Assembly (NCBI GenBank): GCA_963681505.1
Contig: OY811974.1
Span: forward strand, 2,992,511 to 3,056,510
Reading direction: 5' to 3'
Source: Eunapius fragilis
Lineage: Eukaryota; Porifera; Demospongiae; Spongillida; Spongillidae
DNA length: 64,000 bases
In this document: positions 36,730 through 47,625 of the stretch, piece after piece
Layout: every line of letters starts with the position of its first letter
Numbering within the stretch: position 1 is the stretch's first letter
Notes under the pieces: model-generated
What the model saw: only the letters and a program-made list of their open reading frames with translations
The model's database searches: none
What the model was told of the DNA's origin: nothing
Position numbers and translations under genes: made by a program

Positions 36730-38280
36730 ATTCCAATGCTACTTAGGATTAGTGGTTCTAGTGAGGATGACTGTCAAGTTTGCTACACATATGATCAAAT
36801 GCAAAAGCCAATGGAAGTCACCTGTAACGTGTTTGGAAGCGGCACTGCCCCAGATCCAAAATAAACATAAAATGACACCAAGTACTCTGATCCTCAGATG
36901 GGTATGTGACCGTATGTCTCATTAATTGCAGAGTCCTAAATACAAGGCATCAGCCTATCTTTTTGCCACCATCTCATGTAAATCAACATTCATGGGTGGC
37001 TTTGCATCTGGTCATAGCAAACTGACAGTCATACCCACCAGAACCACTAATAAATTCTAAATAGCACTGGTTTGTGTGTATGCGTGTGTGTGTGTGTGGT
37101 GTGTGTGACTGTGTGTGTGTATGTATAGCATTATACATTGTACATGGGCCCCTTCTAGGTGTGTGTGTATGTGCATGTGTGTGTGGTGTGTGTGTGTGTG
37201 TGTGTATAGCATTATTCATGGGCCCCATCTAGGAATCTGAGCTATTTATCTGTTGTGATATTACTTGTAGATCCACCACTCTGTAAGAGGGACTTTAGTA
37301 GAACTACTTTTGGTTTAAAAGCCTGTCAGGAATATAATTCCTGCTGTATCCCAAAAGATGGTTAAAGATCTGGGCCCTGGAAATTTTATAGAACAAGGGA
37401 AGGTAATAAATGTTAAGTCCTAAGTCTTTTTAACCTCTCAATGGTACACACAGACATAGACATACAGTAGAAAAAAAGGTTAAATAAACAAAGCTTATGA
37501 GCGAATCATGTAGCACAATTTACAGGGTTGTACAGCAAGGGGAAAAGAATAGTGTCTTATGGTGGAAAGAGTGTGTATAGGCGTGACATGAGACGTGTGT
37601 ATGTGTTGGTTCATGGGTGTGTGTGTGTGTGTGCCTGCCATGCAGATGAAAATGAAAAACGGTGGGCGTTTAAAATATGTGTGCCAGCAGAACGCAAATC
37701 CCGACAATAAGGAAGGGCTACATGTGTTCCAGCCTAGCTGCGCTGCATGTGTCTTTAACTCGACCACGCCTCTCCCATAGCCTAGCTGATGCACCGTGCA
37801 TTCTTTATACATGTATATCATGGCTCTGACGTACTGTTATAGGTTGTGCGCCGCCCACGCAATGAGTGGCACCCAAAGAGTATGACCGAATCGACAGGGG
37901 CACGATTTCTACATAATGTTGTGCGCGCGTATCGGTACTGGTAGTACGTACCGTGTTTTGTATGGTGATGGTAGCTGAATCCCACGCATTTCGATCGCTT
38001 AACGAATCTAGAAGAGAACCCCTGACGTTTGTAAGAAGCTTGTACTTCAGTTATTAATATATTAGTGGCATGGGCACGGGAGATTATTGTATATTCATGT
38101 GCTCGGAGTAGCGGGAACCAGGTTGTCGTAGGTTAATGGCGCGAAATGAATGAGAAATGTGCAATTACTTTGCACAGCTGAATCTCCGTAACGGATCAAG
38201 TAAAAATTAACGAACAGGATAAATCGATGGGCACAGGACCCCTCTGCGTATAAACCGAATTTGAAGTTAAATGAGATGTC

Positions 38281-40280
38281 TCCCTCTACCTCCTTCTCCT
38301 CCTCTTCCTATCTTCCTTCATCCACCCATCCACCTCCTCCTCTCCTCCTCTCCTCCTCCTCTCCTCCCGTCCACCTCCCGTCCCCTCCCCCTCCTCCTCC
38401 TATCTTCATCCACCCATCCTCCCCCCTCCTCCTCCTCTCCGTCTCCCCTCCTCCTCCCTCCCTCCACCTCCTCTCCTCCTCCCTCCTCCACCTCTCCTCC
38501 TCCATCCCCCTCCCCTCCACCTCCCTCCTCCTCCGTCCCTCCTTCCCTCCTCCTTCCCTCCTCCTCCCTCCTCCTCCCTCCTCCTCCCTCCTCCTCCCCT
38601 CCACCTCCCCTCCTCTCCTCCTCCTCTCCTCCTCCCCTCCTCCTCCCCTCCCCTACTTCTACCTTCCACTGGTTGCACCCTCCCCTCCTCCTTTCATTCT
38701 TTCTGTTGCATCCACCCCCTACTATCTCCTTCCTCTCCTCTACCTCCTCCTCTTCTCCCTCCTCTTCCTATCTTTCTTCATCCACCCATCCTCCTCCTCC
38801 CCTCCCATCCTCCTCCTCTTACTCCCTCTCATTTTCCCTCCTACCTTCCTTCCTATTACACCTACCCCTACCCCTCCTCCTTTCTTTTGATTGCATCCAC
38901 ACCTCCCCCTCCTCCTCCTCCTCCCCTCCCTTTACTCCCTCTCATTTTCCCTCCTACCTTCCTTCCTATTACACCTACCCCTACCCTCCTCCTTTCTTTT
39001 GATTGCATCCACACCTCCCCCTCTTCCTCCTCATCCTCCTACTTCTACCTTCCTACCTGTTGCATCCAGGAGGAGGAGGGGAGGAGGAGGAGGAGGAGGG
39101 GAGGAGGGGAGGAGGGGAGATTGGGGAGGAGGATGGGTGGATGAAGGAGATAGGAGGAGGAGGGGGAGGAGAGGAGGAGGATGGGTGGATGAAGGAAGAT
39201 AGGAGGAGGAGGGGGAGGAGGGGAGGATGCCAATGGGTAGGAAGGTAGAAGTAGGAGGATGAGGAGGAGAAGGGGAGGTGTGGATGCAGTCAAAAGAAAG
39301 GAGGAGGGGGAGGGGTAGGTGTAATAGGAAGGAAGGTAGGAGGGAAAATGAGAGGGAGTAAGAGGAGGAGGAGGGGAGGAGGAGGAGGGGAGGGGAGGAG
39401 GAGGGGAGGAGGATGGGTCAATGAAGGAGGAGAGGAGGAGGAGGTAGGGGATGGGAGGAGGAGGGGGAGGAGAGGAGGAGGAGAGGAGGAGGAGGATGGG
39501 TGATGAAGGAAGATAGGAAGAGGAGGGAGAGGAGGAACAGGAGGTAGAGGAGGGGGAGGAGAAGGTGGGGTGGATGCAACGGGAAGAATGGAAGGAGGAG
39601 GAGGATGGGTGGATGAAGGAAGATAGGAGGAGGAGGTGGGAGAGGAGGAAAAGGAGGTAGAGGAGGGGAAGAGAAGGTGGGGGTGGATGCAACGGGTAGA
39701 ATGGAAGGAGGAGGAGGGGGAGGATGCAACGGGTAGGGAGGTAGAAGTAGGATGAGAAGGAGGAGGGGGAGGTGTGGATGCAATCAAAAGAAAGGAGGGG
39801 GAGGGGTAGGTGTAATAGGAAGGAAGGTAGGAGGGAAAATGAGAGGGAGTAAGAGGAGGAGATAGGGAGGGGAGGAGAAGGGAGGAGGAGGAGGGAAGGA
39901 GGAGGATGGGTGGATGAAGGAAGATAGGAAGAGGAGGAGGGAGGGGAGGAGAAGGTGGTAGAGGAGGGGGAGGAGAAGGTGGGGGTGGATGCAACGGGAA
40001 TAATGAAAGGAGGAGGAGGGGAGGATGCAACAGGTAGGAAGGTAGAAGTAGGAGGATGAGGAGGAGGGGGAGGTGCGAATGCAATCAAAAGAAAGGAGGA
40101 GGGGTGTTAGGTGTAATAGGAAGGAAGGTAGGAGGGAAAATGAGAGGGAGTAAGAGGAGGAGATAGGGAGGGGAGGAGAAGGGAGGAGGAGGAGAGGAAG
40201 AGGAGGGAGAAGAAGGATGGGTGGATGAAGGAAGATAGGAAGAGGTGGAGGGAGAGGAGGAGAAGGAGGAGGAGGTAAGA
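38281..40280. repeat. Polypyrimidine block switching to polypurine block, 2 kb
   Basis: From 38281 to about 39065 the plus strand is CT-rich ((CCT)n with TTCATCCACCCATC and TTTTGATTGCATCCACAC motifs). From about 39069 to 40280 it is the complementary GA-rich text. Higher-order units are visible: GGATGCAATCAAAAGAAAGG occurs near 39282, 39776 and 40077 on the right, and its complement near 38878 and 38993 on the left. The whole is therefore an inverted minisatellite. Long Ser/Pro open frames across it are compositional artefacts. Confidence 0.9.
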
Positions 40281-40680
40281 TAGAAAGAAAGGCAGTGAAT
40301 ATGAATGGTCTAGAGAGATATGCCATACTAAGTAAAGGTACTGCAGTTTGTGTACCAGATAACTGACTGTCGCAAGCAAGTCATCTGTTCCCCAGACTAG
40401 TGTAGAGGGTGTAGAGGGTGAAGAAGGTGGCCCCGTGATTAGAAGGCATGGAACGTGCATGCTTACATGTACATGCCACAAACTGAGCAAATATAGAAAA
40501 AGGGTGCACAATATAAACTACCGTGAATGTTCACAGCATCCATCATAAGCGATACATGTGAACGTACGATACTGTTTTATGTTGAAACATAGCGTACGAG
40601 GTACGATCGCTTATATACCACGTAGAACGATCAAAGCGGAGTTCATTACCTAACTTTAAAGGGCGTGACCATTACATAAT
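40281..40680. other. Short unique stretch
   Basis: No gene recognised. It separates the GA-rich block from the next repeat-family copy. Confidence 0.4.
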
Positions 40681-41074
40681 GGCATATTGGAATAGGGTGA
40701 GTGGCGCGAAATATCGAATTACTTTGAAAATCCATATCTCCGTAACGGATAAGAAAAAACTTAACGATCTGCAGAAATCAGTAGCTACAGGACCCTTCTA
40801 TGTACACTCCAAATTTGACATGTTATCGTCACTCGTATCTGGAGAAATGTGGAATCTTAACCCATTGGGTTAGAGACCTTTATAACCATGGCATGGAAAA
40901 TATCTAGAGCACCAAAATCGGTTTGCACACAGAGAACTGATGTGTAAACAAGTGTACGAAATTTGAAAAGAAAATGTTAAACCGTTGTGAGGATATGTTG
41001 CTTTTTGTAACGTACAATTTTTATAGTGATAAAATTTAAACTCCAGAAGGGTGATTTTGCTGGACACCGTCCCA
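40681..41074. mobile_element. Single-arm copy of the palindrome family
   Basis: Contains GGCGCGAAAT, ATTACTTTG, CTCCGTAACGGAT, AACTTAACGA, GCTACAGGACCC and TTTGACATG, in the same order as the outer arm module of palindromes 1 and 2, and ends in CCAGAAGGGTGATTTTGCTG followed by GACACCGTCCCA at 41074. This copy ties the short MITE terminus and the large palindrome arm into one element. Confidence 0.65.
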
Positions 41075-41105
41075 TCTAATGAGCATGCCTTACGTTATCT
41101 CTTAA

Positions 41106-41358
41106 CCTCCGCGTTGTTACGTTGCCGTGCACAGTAATTTATTACCGTACACGGCAATTTAAAATGACGGTCTTTCAGGAGTCATAATTATTCCTAAAAT
41201 TAATCTAGCGCTAATCCATTTGTTCGCTGAACTCCTTTTAACGTGACAAACTAGCGCATTATTATATGTATTCTATTTTTCTATGGTCTAATTGCTTGTT
41301 ACCGTGCACGGTAATAAGTACCGTTACCGTACACGGTAATTTCGCCGCAAACTGGAGG
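41106..41358. mobile_element. piggyBac-like MITE with TTAA target duplication
   Basis: A 253-bp element flanked by TTAA at 41102-41105 and 41359-41362, with ends CCTCC...GGAGG and internal near-palindromes such as TTACCGTGCACGGTAA and TTACCGTACACGGTAA. TTAA flanks with short inverted ends are characteristic of piggyBac (also Kolobok) superfamily elements. It has no coding capacity. Confidence 0.65.
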
Positions 41359-41570
41359 TTAACCCCATTATTTCTTAACTTCACAGTCAATAGTTGTATC
41401 CTTTAGCTTGCTTTTATTTAGCTGAATTTCAATTCAGGCAATAGGTGAAAGAGGGGGAGAGGGTGGGTGGGTGGAGGGGCTTTTGCATAGTAACTGTACA
41501 AAGAGCTTGTAAATGATACCTTTTCAATGTGGCTGCTCAAAACATGAGGAGGCCCCAAGGCAAGTGAAAG

Positions 41571-41594
41571 TAGGGGTGTATTAATGCACCCCCC

Positions 41595-41626
<32 letters not shown>

Positions 41627-42316
41627 AAACCTATGTATTTACGACTTCTTACACTATACATGTAACGATGAGGGACACCACACCACAGGTAGGATTTTTA
41701 ACACGCGGTTTACGACAGATGCGGGGAAATATTGGGGAATATATAATATTCATAGTTCCCTCCTATAGATTTTTTTCCTAAGCTAAACATGTTTAATAAT
41801 ACTCCAATCATTACAGATGAAATTGGAAAAGTAAAGAATCAGCAGGCATATACAATTGTTGTATTGTAACCTTTAAAAGCCAGCTCATTATAGTTTTAAC
41901 GATGTGCCTCAGCATTCAAGGTACAGTTCCGATATACACTATAGCCTATACTTAACAAATGGATGCAAAAGCGAATGTTATAAGAAACAATTTTATACAC
42001 CGAAAACCAATACAGTGGTATAAGTAGTGCGATCGACCAGGAATTACATAGAAAAACAAAGGCACCTGGCGCAGCATGTTCCGACAATACAAGCCTGTAT
42101 ATAACTCCATAGGGCAGTTGCAAATGCGTATTGAGTTTTAAACATGAAAAACTGCAAGAATGATCATTCAAACGACTAGGAGGGAATTATTCCCCAATAT
42201 AATCAAGATTTCCCCACGTCTGTCGTAAACCGCGTGTTAAAAAGTGCGAATGCTAGTGGAGCGCGTCCCTTCAAAATCACTTCACCCCCCGCCCCAAAAT
42301 CTTGCATTCGCCGCTG
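41571..42316. mobile_element. Relative of the 30.6-kb CAGGGG element, with nested insertion
   Basis: Left text TAGGGGTGTATTAATGCACC plus poly-C (41581-41625), GAAACCTATGT and GACTTCTTACACTATAC, and right text AAAATCACTTCACCCCCCGC and GCATTCGCCGCTG, match the element at 30587-30883 in order. Between them, 41691-42245 is an insertion with its own inverted arms (41691-41770 and 42175-42243, both containing TTTAACACGCGGTTTACGAC). The element therefore carries a second element. Confidence 0.65.
41691..42245. mobile_element. Nested inverted-repeat element
   Basis: About 70-bp arms are in inverted orientation (TTTTTAACACGCGG..., GGGGAAAT, TTGGGGAAT and TCCCTCCTA on both sides). The enclosed 400 bp has no recognised coding region. 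It sits inside the CAGGGG-type element described at 41571-42316. Confidence 0.65.
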
Positions 42317-42683
42317 CTAACGCTGAATTAAAATTTATTTACAGTAGCTATTAGAAGAGGTTCAGAGGCGCAGGAACCGTAGGGGCATGCAGAGGGAGGC
42401 TTAGCCCCCCCCTCCCCCCAGTGTTATCCCTTTAGTTGACTCGCGTCGGTGTTGGAGGAATAAGTGTCCCCACGGACATTACATCCTAGTAAAATGTGTC
42501 CCGCCGGATATTATTTCCTAGGGAAAAGTATCCCCCCCACCCCACCCCCCGACTCCATCTTTTAGCGAGTTAGTAAATGCTACTTATAGCCAGCTAGAAT
42601 CTGTGGTGACTTTGTGTCTGGTGCAACTGCACTGATGGCCCTGTGCTTATACTACTCCACTGATTAACATTGCATCATTTTAC
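42317..42683. other. Intergenic, C-rich
   Basis: C-rich patches around 42404-42420 and 42530-42550. No gene recognised. Confidence 0.35.
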
Positions 42684-43560
42684 CGTAGGTGGAGGCCATC
42701 TTGAAAGAGATAAGACACTTGAAAAAATTTGCTCTAGATTTTACTGGAAAGACATGCATGGGGGATGACATCCGTACGTTTGTAGAGATGTGTGATATAT
42801 GTCAACGCACCAATGATGCTAAGTTAGTGAAGACGGATACCAGGTCATCAGCAGACCTGAAAATAAATATATTCAGTATGTATTTGCTAATGATCTTGTT
42901 TGTTTTCATTAGGCAGGCATTGATCTAGTGGGTCCATTGCCAAAGAGTGCAGCTGGAAACCACACTCTGATGGACTATTTCTCCAAATGGCCCGAGGCAG
43001 AGCCATTGAAAGATAAATCTGCCCATGGTGTGGCTTCATTTCTATTCAGAATGATTTGCAGGTATTGTTTAATCTGCTGTTAAAGAAGGATTTTCAATTT
43101 TAATTTTTATTAATACATATGGCACTCCTCATTGTATCATCAGTGATCAAGGGAGGGCATTTTTTAATCGTTGAAATGAAGAACTTTTTAACCTCACAAA
43201 GATACATCATAAAATCAGCTCAGCTTACAATCCACAAACTAATGGCCTTGTGGACAGGTATAATCAAACTATATAACGATCTCTGCACAAGCTTGTCAAT
43301 GACAAGCAAGATAACTGGGATACATTATTGGATGGGGTGATGTTAGCCTACCGCACAGCTGAAAATGAAATATGTCCTCATGACTCTGATCAAGAGTTTG
43401 AAGAAGGCTAGGCAGAAATGGTGATCAAAAGCATTTATGATGTACAGAAAAATATACTTAGTGTTGCCAAGAGCTATCTGTCAAAGGCCCAGAAACGTTA
43501 CAAGAGTGACTATGACAAGAAGCATTGCAAAGGCATAGTAAGGGAGTTTATAATATATCT
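42684..43560 (+). pseudogene. Retroelement-type integrase pseudogene with introns
   Basis: Exon 1 (about 42684-42875) encodes an integrase zinc-binding region with the CDICQR pair. A 42-nt intron (42876-42917, GTATGT...GGCAG) joins in phase 1 to IDLVGPLPKSAAGN...MDYFSKWPEAEPL, the start of the rve core with its first catalytic Asp. Further on come YGTPHCIISDQGRAFF (second Asp region), then a stop codon, then AYNPQTNGLVDRYNQT, where the usual catalytic Glu position reads Asp. Then LLDGVMLAYRT and AQKRYKSDYDKKH. Two in-frame stops and the lack of a usable acceptor for the second intron make it non-functional. The spliced structure suggests decay of a host-domesticated or intron-bearing integrase gene (KRBA2-like genes are one such group) rather than a fresh Ty3/Gypsy copy. 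Confidence 0.7.
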
Positions 43561-44984
43561 GCGAATATGTATGTTATCATATGGGAAAAATCACCGGTTT
43601 CAAGTTTCAAATTTTTTGATTTTTTTTCAGTGAACGTACAATGTTGTGTTTGTTACATTTTCTTGTCAAAGCTGTGTACAGCTAGCATATGAAGATAATA
43701 TCAAGAAGACACCTATATATGTTCCACATTGATGGAAAGCTGCTGGGTGTGGATAGCTTAAATAAGATGATATTTATAAATCAACTCTCTATACATAGTT
43801 TACAGGCTCCCTGTGCATGACAACTAAATCCCCAGTGATGAAGTATGGTATGGATCAAGCTTGGACCTTTGCAAGGGTGGAGAGGCACAATAATGTGTAC
43901 TATACATTGCAGGTGTAAAGGTTTCTACTTGATCTTTATCAGGCACTGAATCAGGCACTATGTACCCCAAAGCATTGGAATATCAAAACACCACTGATGC
44001 ATTTTCATCTCTAAAGTAAAGTTGTCAACGACCTACCAGGTTTCACACCTGACACCTTGAAACATCAATACAGTTTATGCACTCACTGTAAACGTTAATA
44101 CATCTGATTCAACAGCATTGAATCTTACTGCCTTAACAACATCAACTGAACATTGAATGCCAGTATAAATGCTGCATGACTTTATAACCTTTAGCTCTTA
44201 ATGCCATTTACCTAGTTAACATCATCTTCATTACATGCACTAAGCTTGTAAAAAAGTGGCAGGATTCAGTCAGTCTCCTTCCGGCTTGCAGAACAAGGAG
44301 TCAAATCCATGTATGCCTATACCATGCATCATTGCACAGAATAACATATGCCGACGTATAAGAGATGCAGTTGCAGAACTACTATGCAGTGTGTGATGGA
44401 GCACCTTATCAGCATCGTGTCACAAGATGTGGCGGCAATACCACAATCAATGAAGATTGAACTCTCAGGACTATACCTATCATCGTTATGCTTGACACGG
44501 CATTACAAACGTTTGTAAAATCAGCGATATTTGACGATCTGTAGCGCCATCATTTCAGCCGGCCGCACTTAGTCTATACGCTATCTAGGTAGTCTTAACC
44601 ATCCGCTGCCTAATCACGCTTAGATTTTTCTTAGGAAAATTGGCAGTGGTCCACTGTTCAGTTCTTTGTGGAGGATATTCAATTCAGGTACTCGGCTTGC
44701 GAGCGCTATAGCTAGCGGGCGCTACAGAGTTGTGGCACAAAATTTATATGATGGATAGATAAATGGTATGTCTGTACTAAAATGGCTGTTATATGTCGGT
44801 GCAACAAGTACAGTCCTTATATAGCTCAAAAATACGAAGTGCTTGGGTGCATGATGTCATCGTTTCAATATTTCGGGGCGTGGGTCTTATTGTCCAATAA
44901 TGAATGGGCCGTGGGGTGGGGATAAAAGGATGCGGGCGGGAACCATGCAGAAACTAAAGATTAATTTGGAGCGGCCTAAAAGCT
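43561..44984. other. Intergenic, no gene recognised
   Basis: No supported exon. The open frames are short and the composition is unremarkable. Confidence 0.35.
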
Positions 44985-45375
44985 GTCTCTTAAAATTCAA
45001 TTGCATAGCTTAGTTTGTGTTGTTAATAAACGTTTATACCACATTGGCATCACAGCAAAAAAAGACCGCGAATCAATGTTTTGATTTCACAAATGATTTT
45101 AAAATCACTTGTAAAATCATCGCATGATTGAATACAGGTGTGCTCAATCATCTGTAAAATCAAAAATTGATTTGACGCGTTTTTTCCCTGTGCATGTAAT
45201 TAAGAAGTCGATGGTGATAAATAGCGTAGGGCAAAGTACACTGAAAGTTCGCTTTTCTTCCAATGAATATATCTTATTTTCTGTATAATCGAAGTGATAA
45301 TCTTCCTAATAGAGGAGCGGGCATTCCAGTCGACATATTGTCAATATCATGTAAACATAATTTTAATGACTATCT
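44985..45375 (+). repeat. Direct repeat, copy 1 (carries a MITE)
   Basis: Matches 47388-47625 in the same orientation: CTGTCTCTTAAAATT, AATTGCATAGCTTAG, TTGTGTTGTTAATAA, GGCAAAGTACACTGAA, GGAGCGGGC, GTCGAC and TTTTAATGACTATCTG in the same order. The copies are about 2.4 kb apart. This one is longer mainly because of the 142-bp insertion at 45051-45192. Confidence 0.8.
45051..45192. mobile_element. CACTA/EnSpm-like MITE with 3-bp duplication
   Basis: A 142-bp insertion begins CACAGCAAAAAAAG and ends TTTTTTCCCTGTG, with inverted arms (CGAATCAAT / ATTGATTTG). It is flanked by CAT on both sides (45048-45050 and 45193-45195). The paralogous repeat at 47388-47625 has the undisturbed site GGCATGTAAAT. 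CACxG ends plus a 3-bp duplication are diagnostic of the CACTA superfamily. Confidence 0.8.
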
Positions 45376-46023
45376 GTAGTAAATCAACACCATGCAATCA
45401 TCCGTGTAGTTACATGTACACAATGCAGCAATGACCAGAACGCCTTTTATTGATACGGATATGATCTCTGGCACAACAGAGACAGAGGTATTGTCTGGAA
45501 CGAATCGCAAGGTTCTGCGAACATGTACAGTTATGTTACTCGTATATTCTTTCAATGGCATTCTTTAATTAACATCTCCATGAAGTTTAGACGGTGAAGC
45601 AAGAACACACAGACCGCTCGTTGTGTAAGTGGCGTCACGGGACGTATAGGCAAAATAAGCGTACATGAGTGATTTATGCCAAGCATGCCAACTCTCCAAT
45701 GCAGTGTATAGTTAATTAAGCTGTATGTGGTATTATATATACCTTATGAATGTACATTATACGGTCCACACATTGTAGTCTATTCGCGTAATATAAAATT
45801 ACAAGCATGCAGAGTTACCTTTATAGGGCAGTACAGGGTTTGAGCGAATCGTTGTGCGGGTAAATTTCAGTTGGCTTTTCCTTTTCCGTGCTACTTATTT
45901 TGAGAATGTTAGTTTCTCGGAATATATAATGATAAAAAGAATGCATGTGAAATTCAAAAAAGTGAGTCCGTCACTGTCTGCGCATCGTAGAAAGGAATCT
46001 CAAGAGCTCACTAATGCCGGAAT
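45376..46023. other. Intergenic; weak minus-strand open frame
   Basis: A minus-strand open frame at 45561-45370 is present, but no domain or conserved splice pattern supports it. Otherwise unique sequence. Confidence 0.3.
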
Positions 46024-46476
46024 CGGCCCAGCCAAACTCTCAAAAAAAAAAACGAAAACAGACGGATTATGAGTATCATTGGCGTCCCCATGCAGGTATT
46101 TTAAAAGTGGGGGGTGCAGTATGGGAGAGCGCTGGCCCCTTCGAGAAGCCATTGCCAAAGCCCTCAAAAATGACAATGCAGTCCGCCGCATATGTTGTTA
46201 GTCTTCGGCACCGTGGCATCCATTTTCTCTGTGTTCCTGCTCCTGCTGTTAAATTGCGCGCATTCAGACAAGTATTTAAAATGTAATTATCCGCGTTGTC
46301 CAGTTGCTGCGTAGCTATGTATGTATGGACCTGCAGGTGTAAAAGAAATGCCACCAAAAGGAGTCAGAATCACGTCCCAGTCTAATGCAAAAAGATTTGC
46401 CCCAGCACCTAATTATAAATGCGCGGATAGTCTGTCTATCCGTCTATGTTCGTTTCTTGAGCGTCTGGCTGGGCCG
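46024..46476. mobile_element. Inverted-repeat element, CGGCCCAGCC ends
   Basis: A 453-bp segment begins CGGCCCAGCCAAACTCTCAA and ends with the complement-like CTTGAGCGTCTGGCTGGGCC plus G. Arms of about 40 bp include A-runs and CAGACGGAT/ATCCGTCT. No clear target duplication and no supported gene inside. Confidence 0.6.
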
Positions 46477-46636
46477 TTTTTGAAAAAAAAAAAGTGGGCG
46501 CTTTTCGAATTTCGATTCCTAGGAAATTGGCTATTTTATTTAGTGACTTACTCTTTTCTGTTTTGTTCGGAGTGCGTCATCTCTTTTATTGTTATAAATT
46601 TAAAATCAGCCGAAATACATGGACAGAGCCTTTTGG

Positions 46637-47215
46637 CTACAAGTAAATAAAAAACCTTCTCTATGAGAAAGTTGGTGGGATATAGGATTTGAAGGCAATG
46701 GTGGTGTAAAAAGCAAGGAAACAAGGGTCTGTAATAGTAAGGGAAAATGTCATAGTCCTATATTTATGTTACAAATGTGCTAAATATAGGAAGGAGGAGG
46801 AGGAGGGGGAGGAGGAGGAGGAGGAGGAGGGGGAGGGGGAGGGGAGGGGAGGGGGAGGGGAGGAGAGGGGGAGGGGGAGGGGGAGGGGAGGGGGAGGGGA
46901 GGGGGGGAGGGGAGGGGGAGGGGGAGGGGAGGGGGAGGGGGAGGGGAGTGGCGGGGGAGTGGGAGGAGGAGACCCGCCCCTTCTTCTGGGACTGGGTACG
47001 AGGACGGGCAACGCTTTTGTTCTCTACAACCGCGCGGTTCTATGACATAAAGCAAACACGAAACTGCACATTTTTGACTTCTAGTTCGATTGCTATAACA
47101 AGCTAAACGATCCGATCGTCGGGAGTCTTGTAAGAGACGGGTCGCGTATTTTTAATGAGTTCATAGTCGGGGTCAAATCCTATATGGAAGTTTCTAACGA
47201 AACTTCCGATAAGTC
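46637..47215 (+). repeat. Second copy of the 13.7-14.3 kb repeat, with expanded purine tract
   Basis: 46637-46788 matches one arm of the palindromic MITE at 13672-13958 (ACAAGTAAATAAAAAAC, GAGAAAGTTGGTGGGATATA, GTGTAAAAAGCAAGGAAACA). 46789-46966 is a GGAGG/GGGGAG tract, and 46967-47215 matches 14098-14345 (GACCCGCCCC, GGTACGAGGACGGGCA, GATCCGATCGTCGGGAGT, AACGAAACTTCCGATAA). Only one arm is retained here, whereas both are present at 13.7 kb. Confidence 0.8.
46789..46966. repeat. GGAGG/GGGGA purine tract
   Basis: About 180 bp of nearly pure purine with G-runs of 3-7, all on the plus strand. It has strong potential for G-quadruplex or triplex formation. Gly/Arg and Pro/Ser open frames here are compositional. 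Confidence 0.9.
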
Positions 47216-47387
47216 CACCCCATCGACGTCTCCTATTCTTCCCGAGCACACTATTCAGGGCGGTGTGGGTAGGATTCAAGCATGCATGCATAGTATGAAA
47301 TGCATTGTAAACATGCGAAATGTGCAAGTCTTCCAGGCCGGTACATTACACCATCTAGCTCAAAGAAAAGGTGTTGCTAAAACCTGT

Positions 47388-47625
47388 CTCTTAAAATTGA
47401 ATTGCATAGCTTAGTTTTGTGTTGTTAATAATGTTTACACATTGGCATGTAAATACGAAGTTGTTGATGATAAATAGCTTGAGGCAAAGTACACTGAACG
47501 GTCGCCTTTCCTCCAATGAGTATATCCGTATAATCTTCCGAAGAAAGGAGCGGGCCTTCCCGTCGACTTATTGTCAACATCATGTAAACATGTGTTTTCA
47601 ATTTTTAATGACTATCTGCGGATGC
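47388..47625 (+). repeat. Direct repeat, copy 2 (empty MITE site)
   Basis: Second copy of the repeat at 44985-45375, without the CACTA-like MITE. It therefore documents the pre-insertion site. Confidence 0.8.

Larger units (their letters stand above)
32536..38280. mobile_element. Giant palindromic element 2, ~5.7 kb, right end truncated
   Basis: It starts TGGGACAGTCTCTGAG, immediately after a TA run shared with palindrome 1. The left arm is 32773 to about 34662 and the right arm about 36430-38280, reverse complements. Examples of matching pairs are 33661-33720 with 37340-37410, 34030-34090 with 36985-37045, and 33240-33330 with 37710-37800. The loop (about 34663-36430) holds a direct duplicate of part of the left arm. 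The outer 237 bp of the left arm (32536-32772) have no counterpart on the right, where the arm stops abruptly at 38280 against a polypyrimidine tract. The arms share modules with palindrome 1 and with 40690-40840, so they are family members. Confidence 0.75.

Noticed and set aside
38261-40511. Long Ser/Pro/Leu open frames (up to 347 codons) on both strands
   Set aside because: The CCT/GGA tract is open in several frames at once because it lacks stop-generating words; the frames follow composition, not coding.
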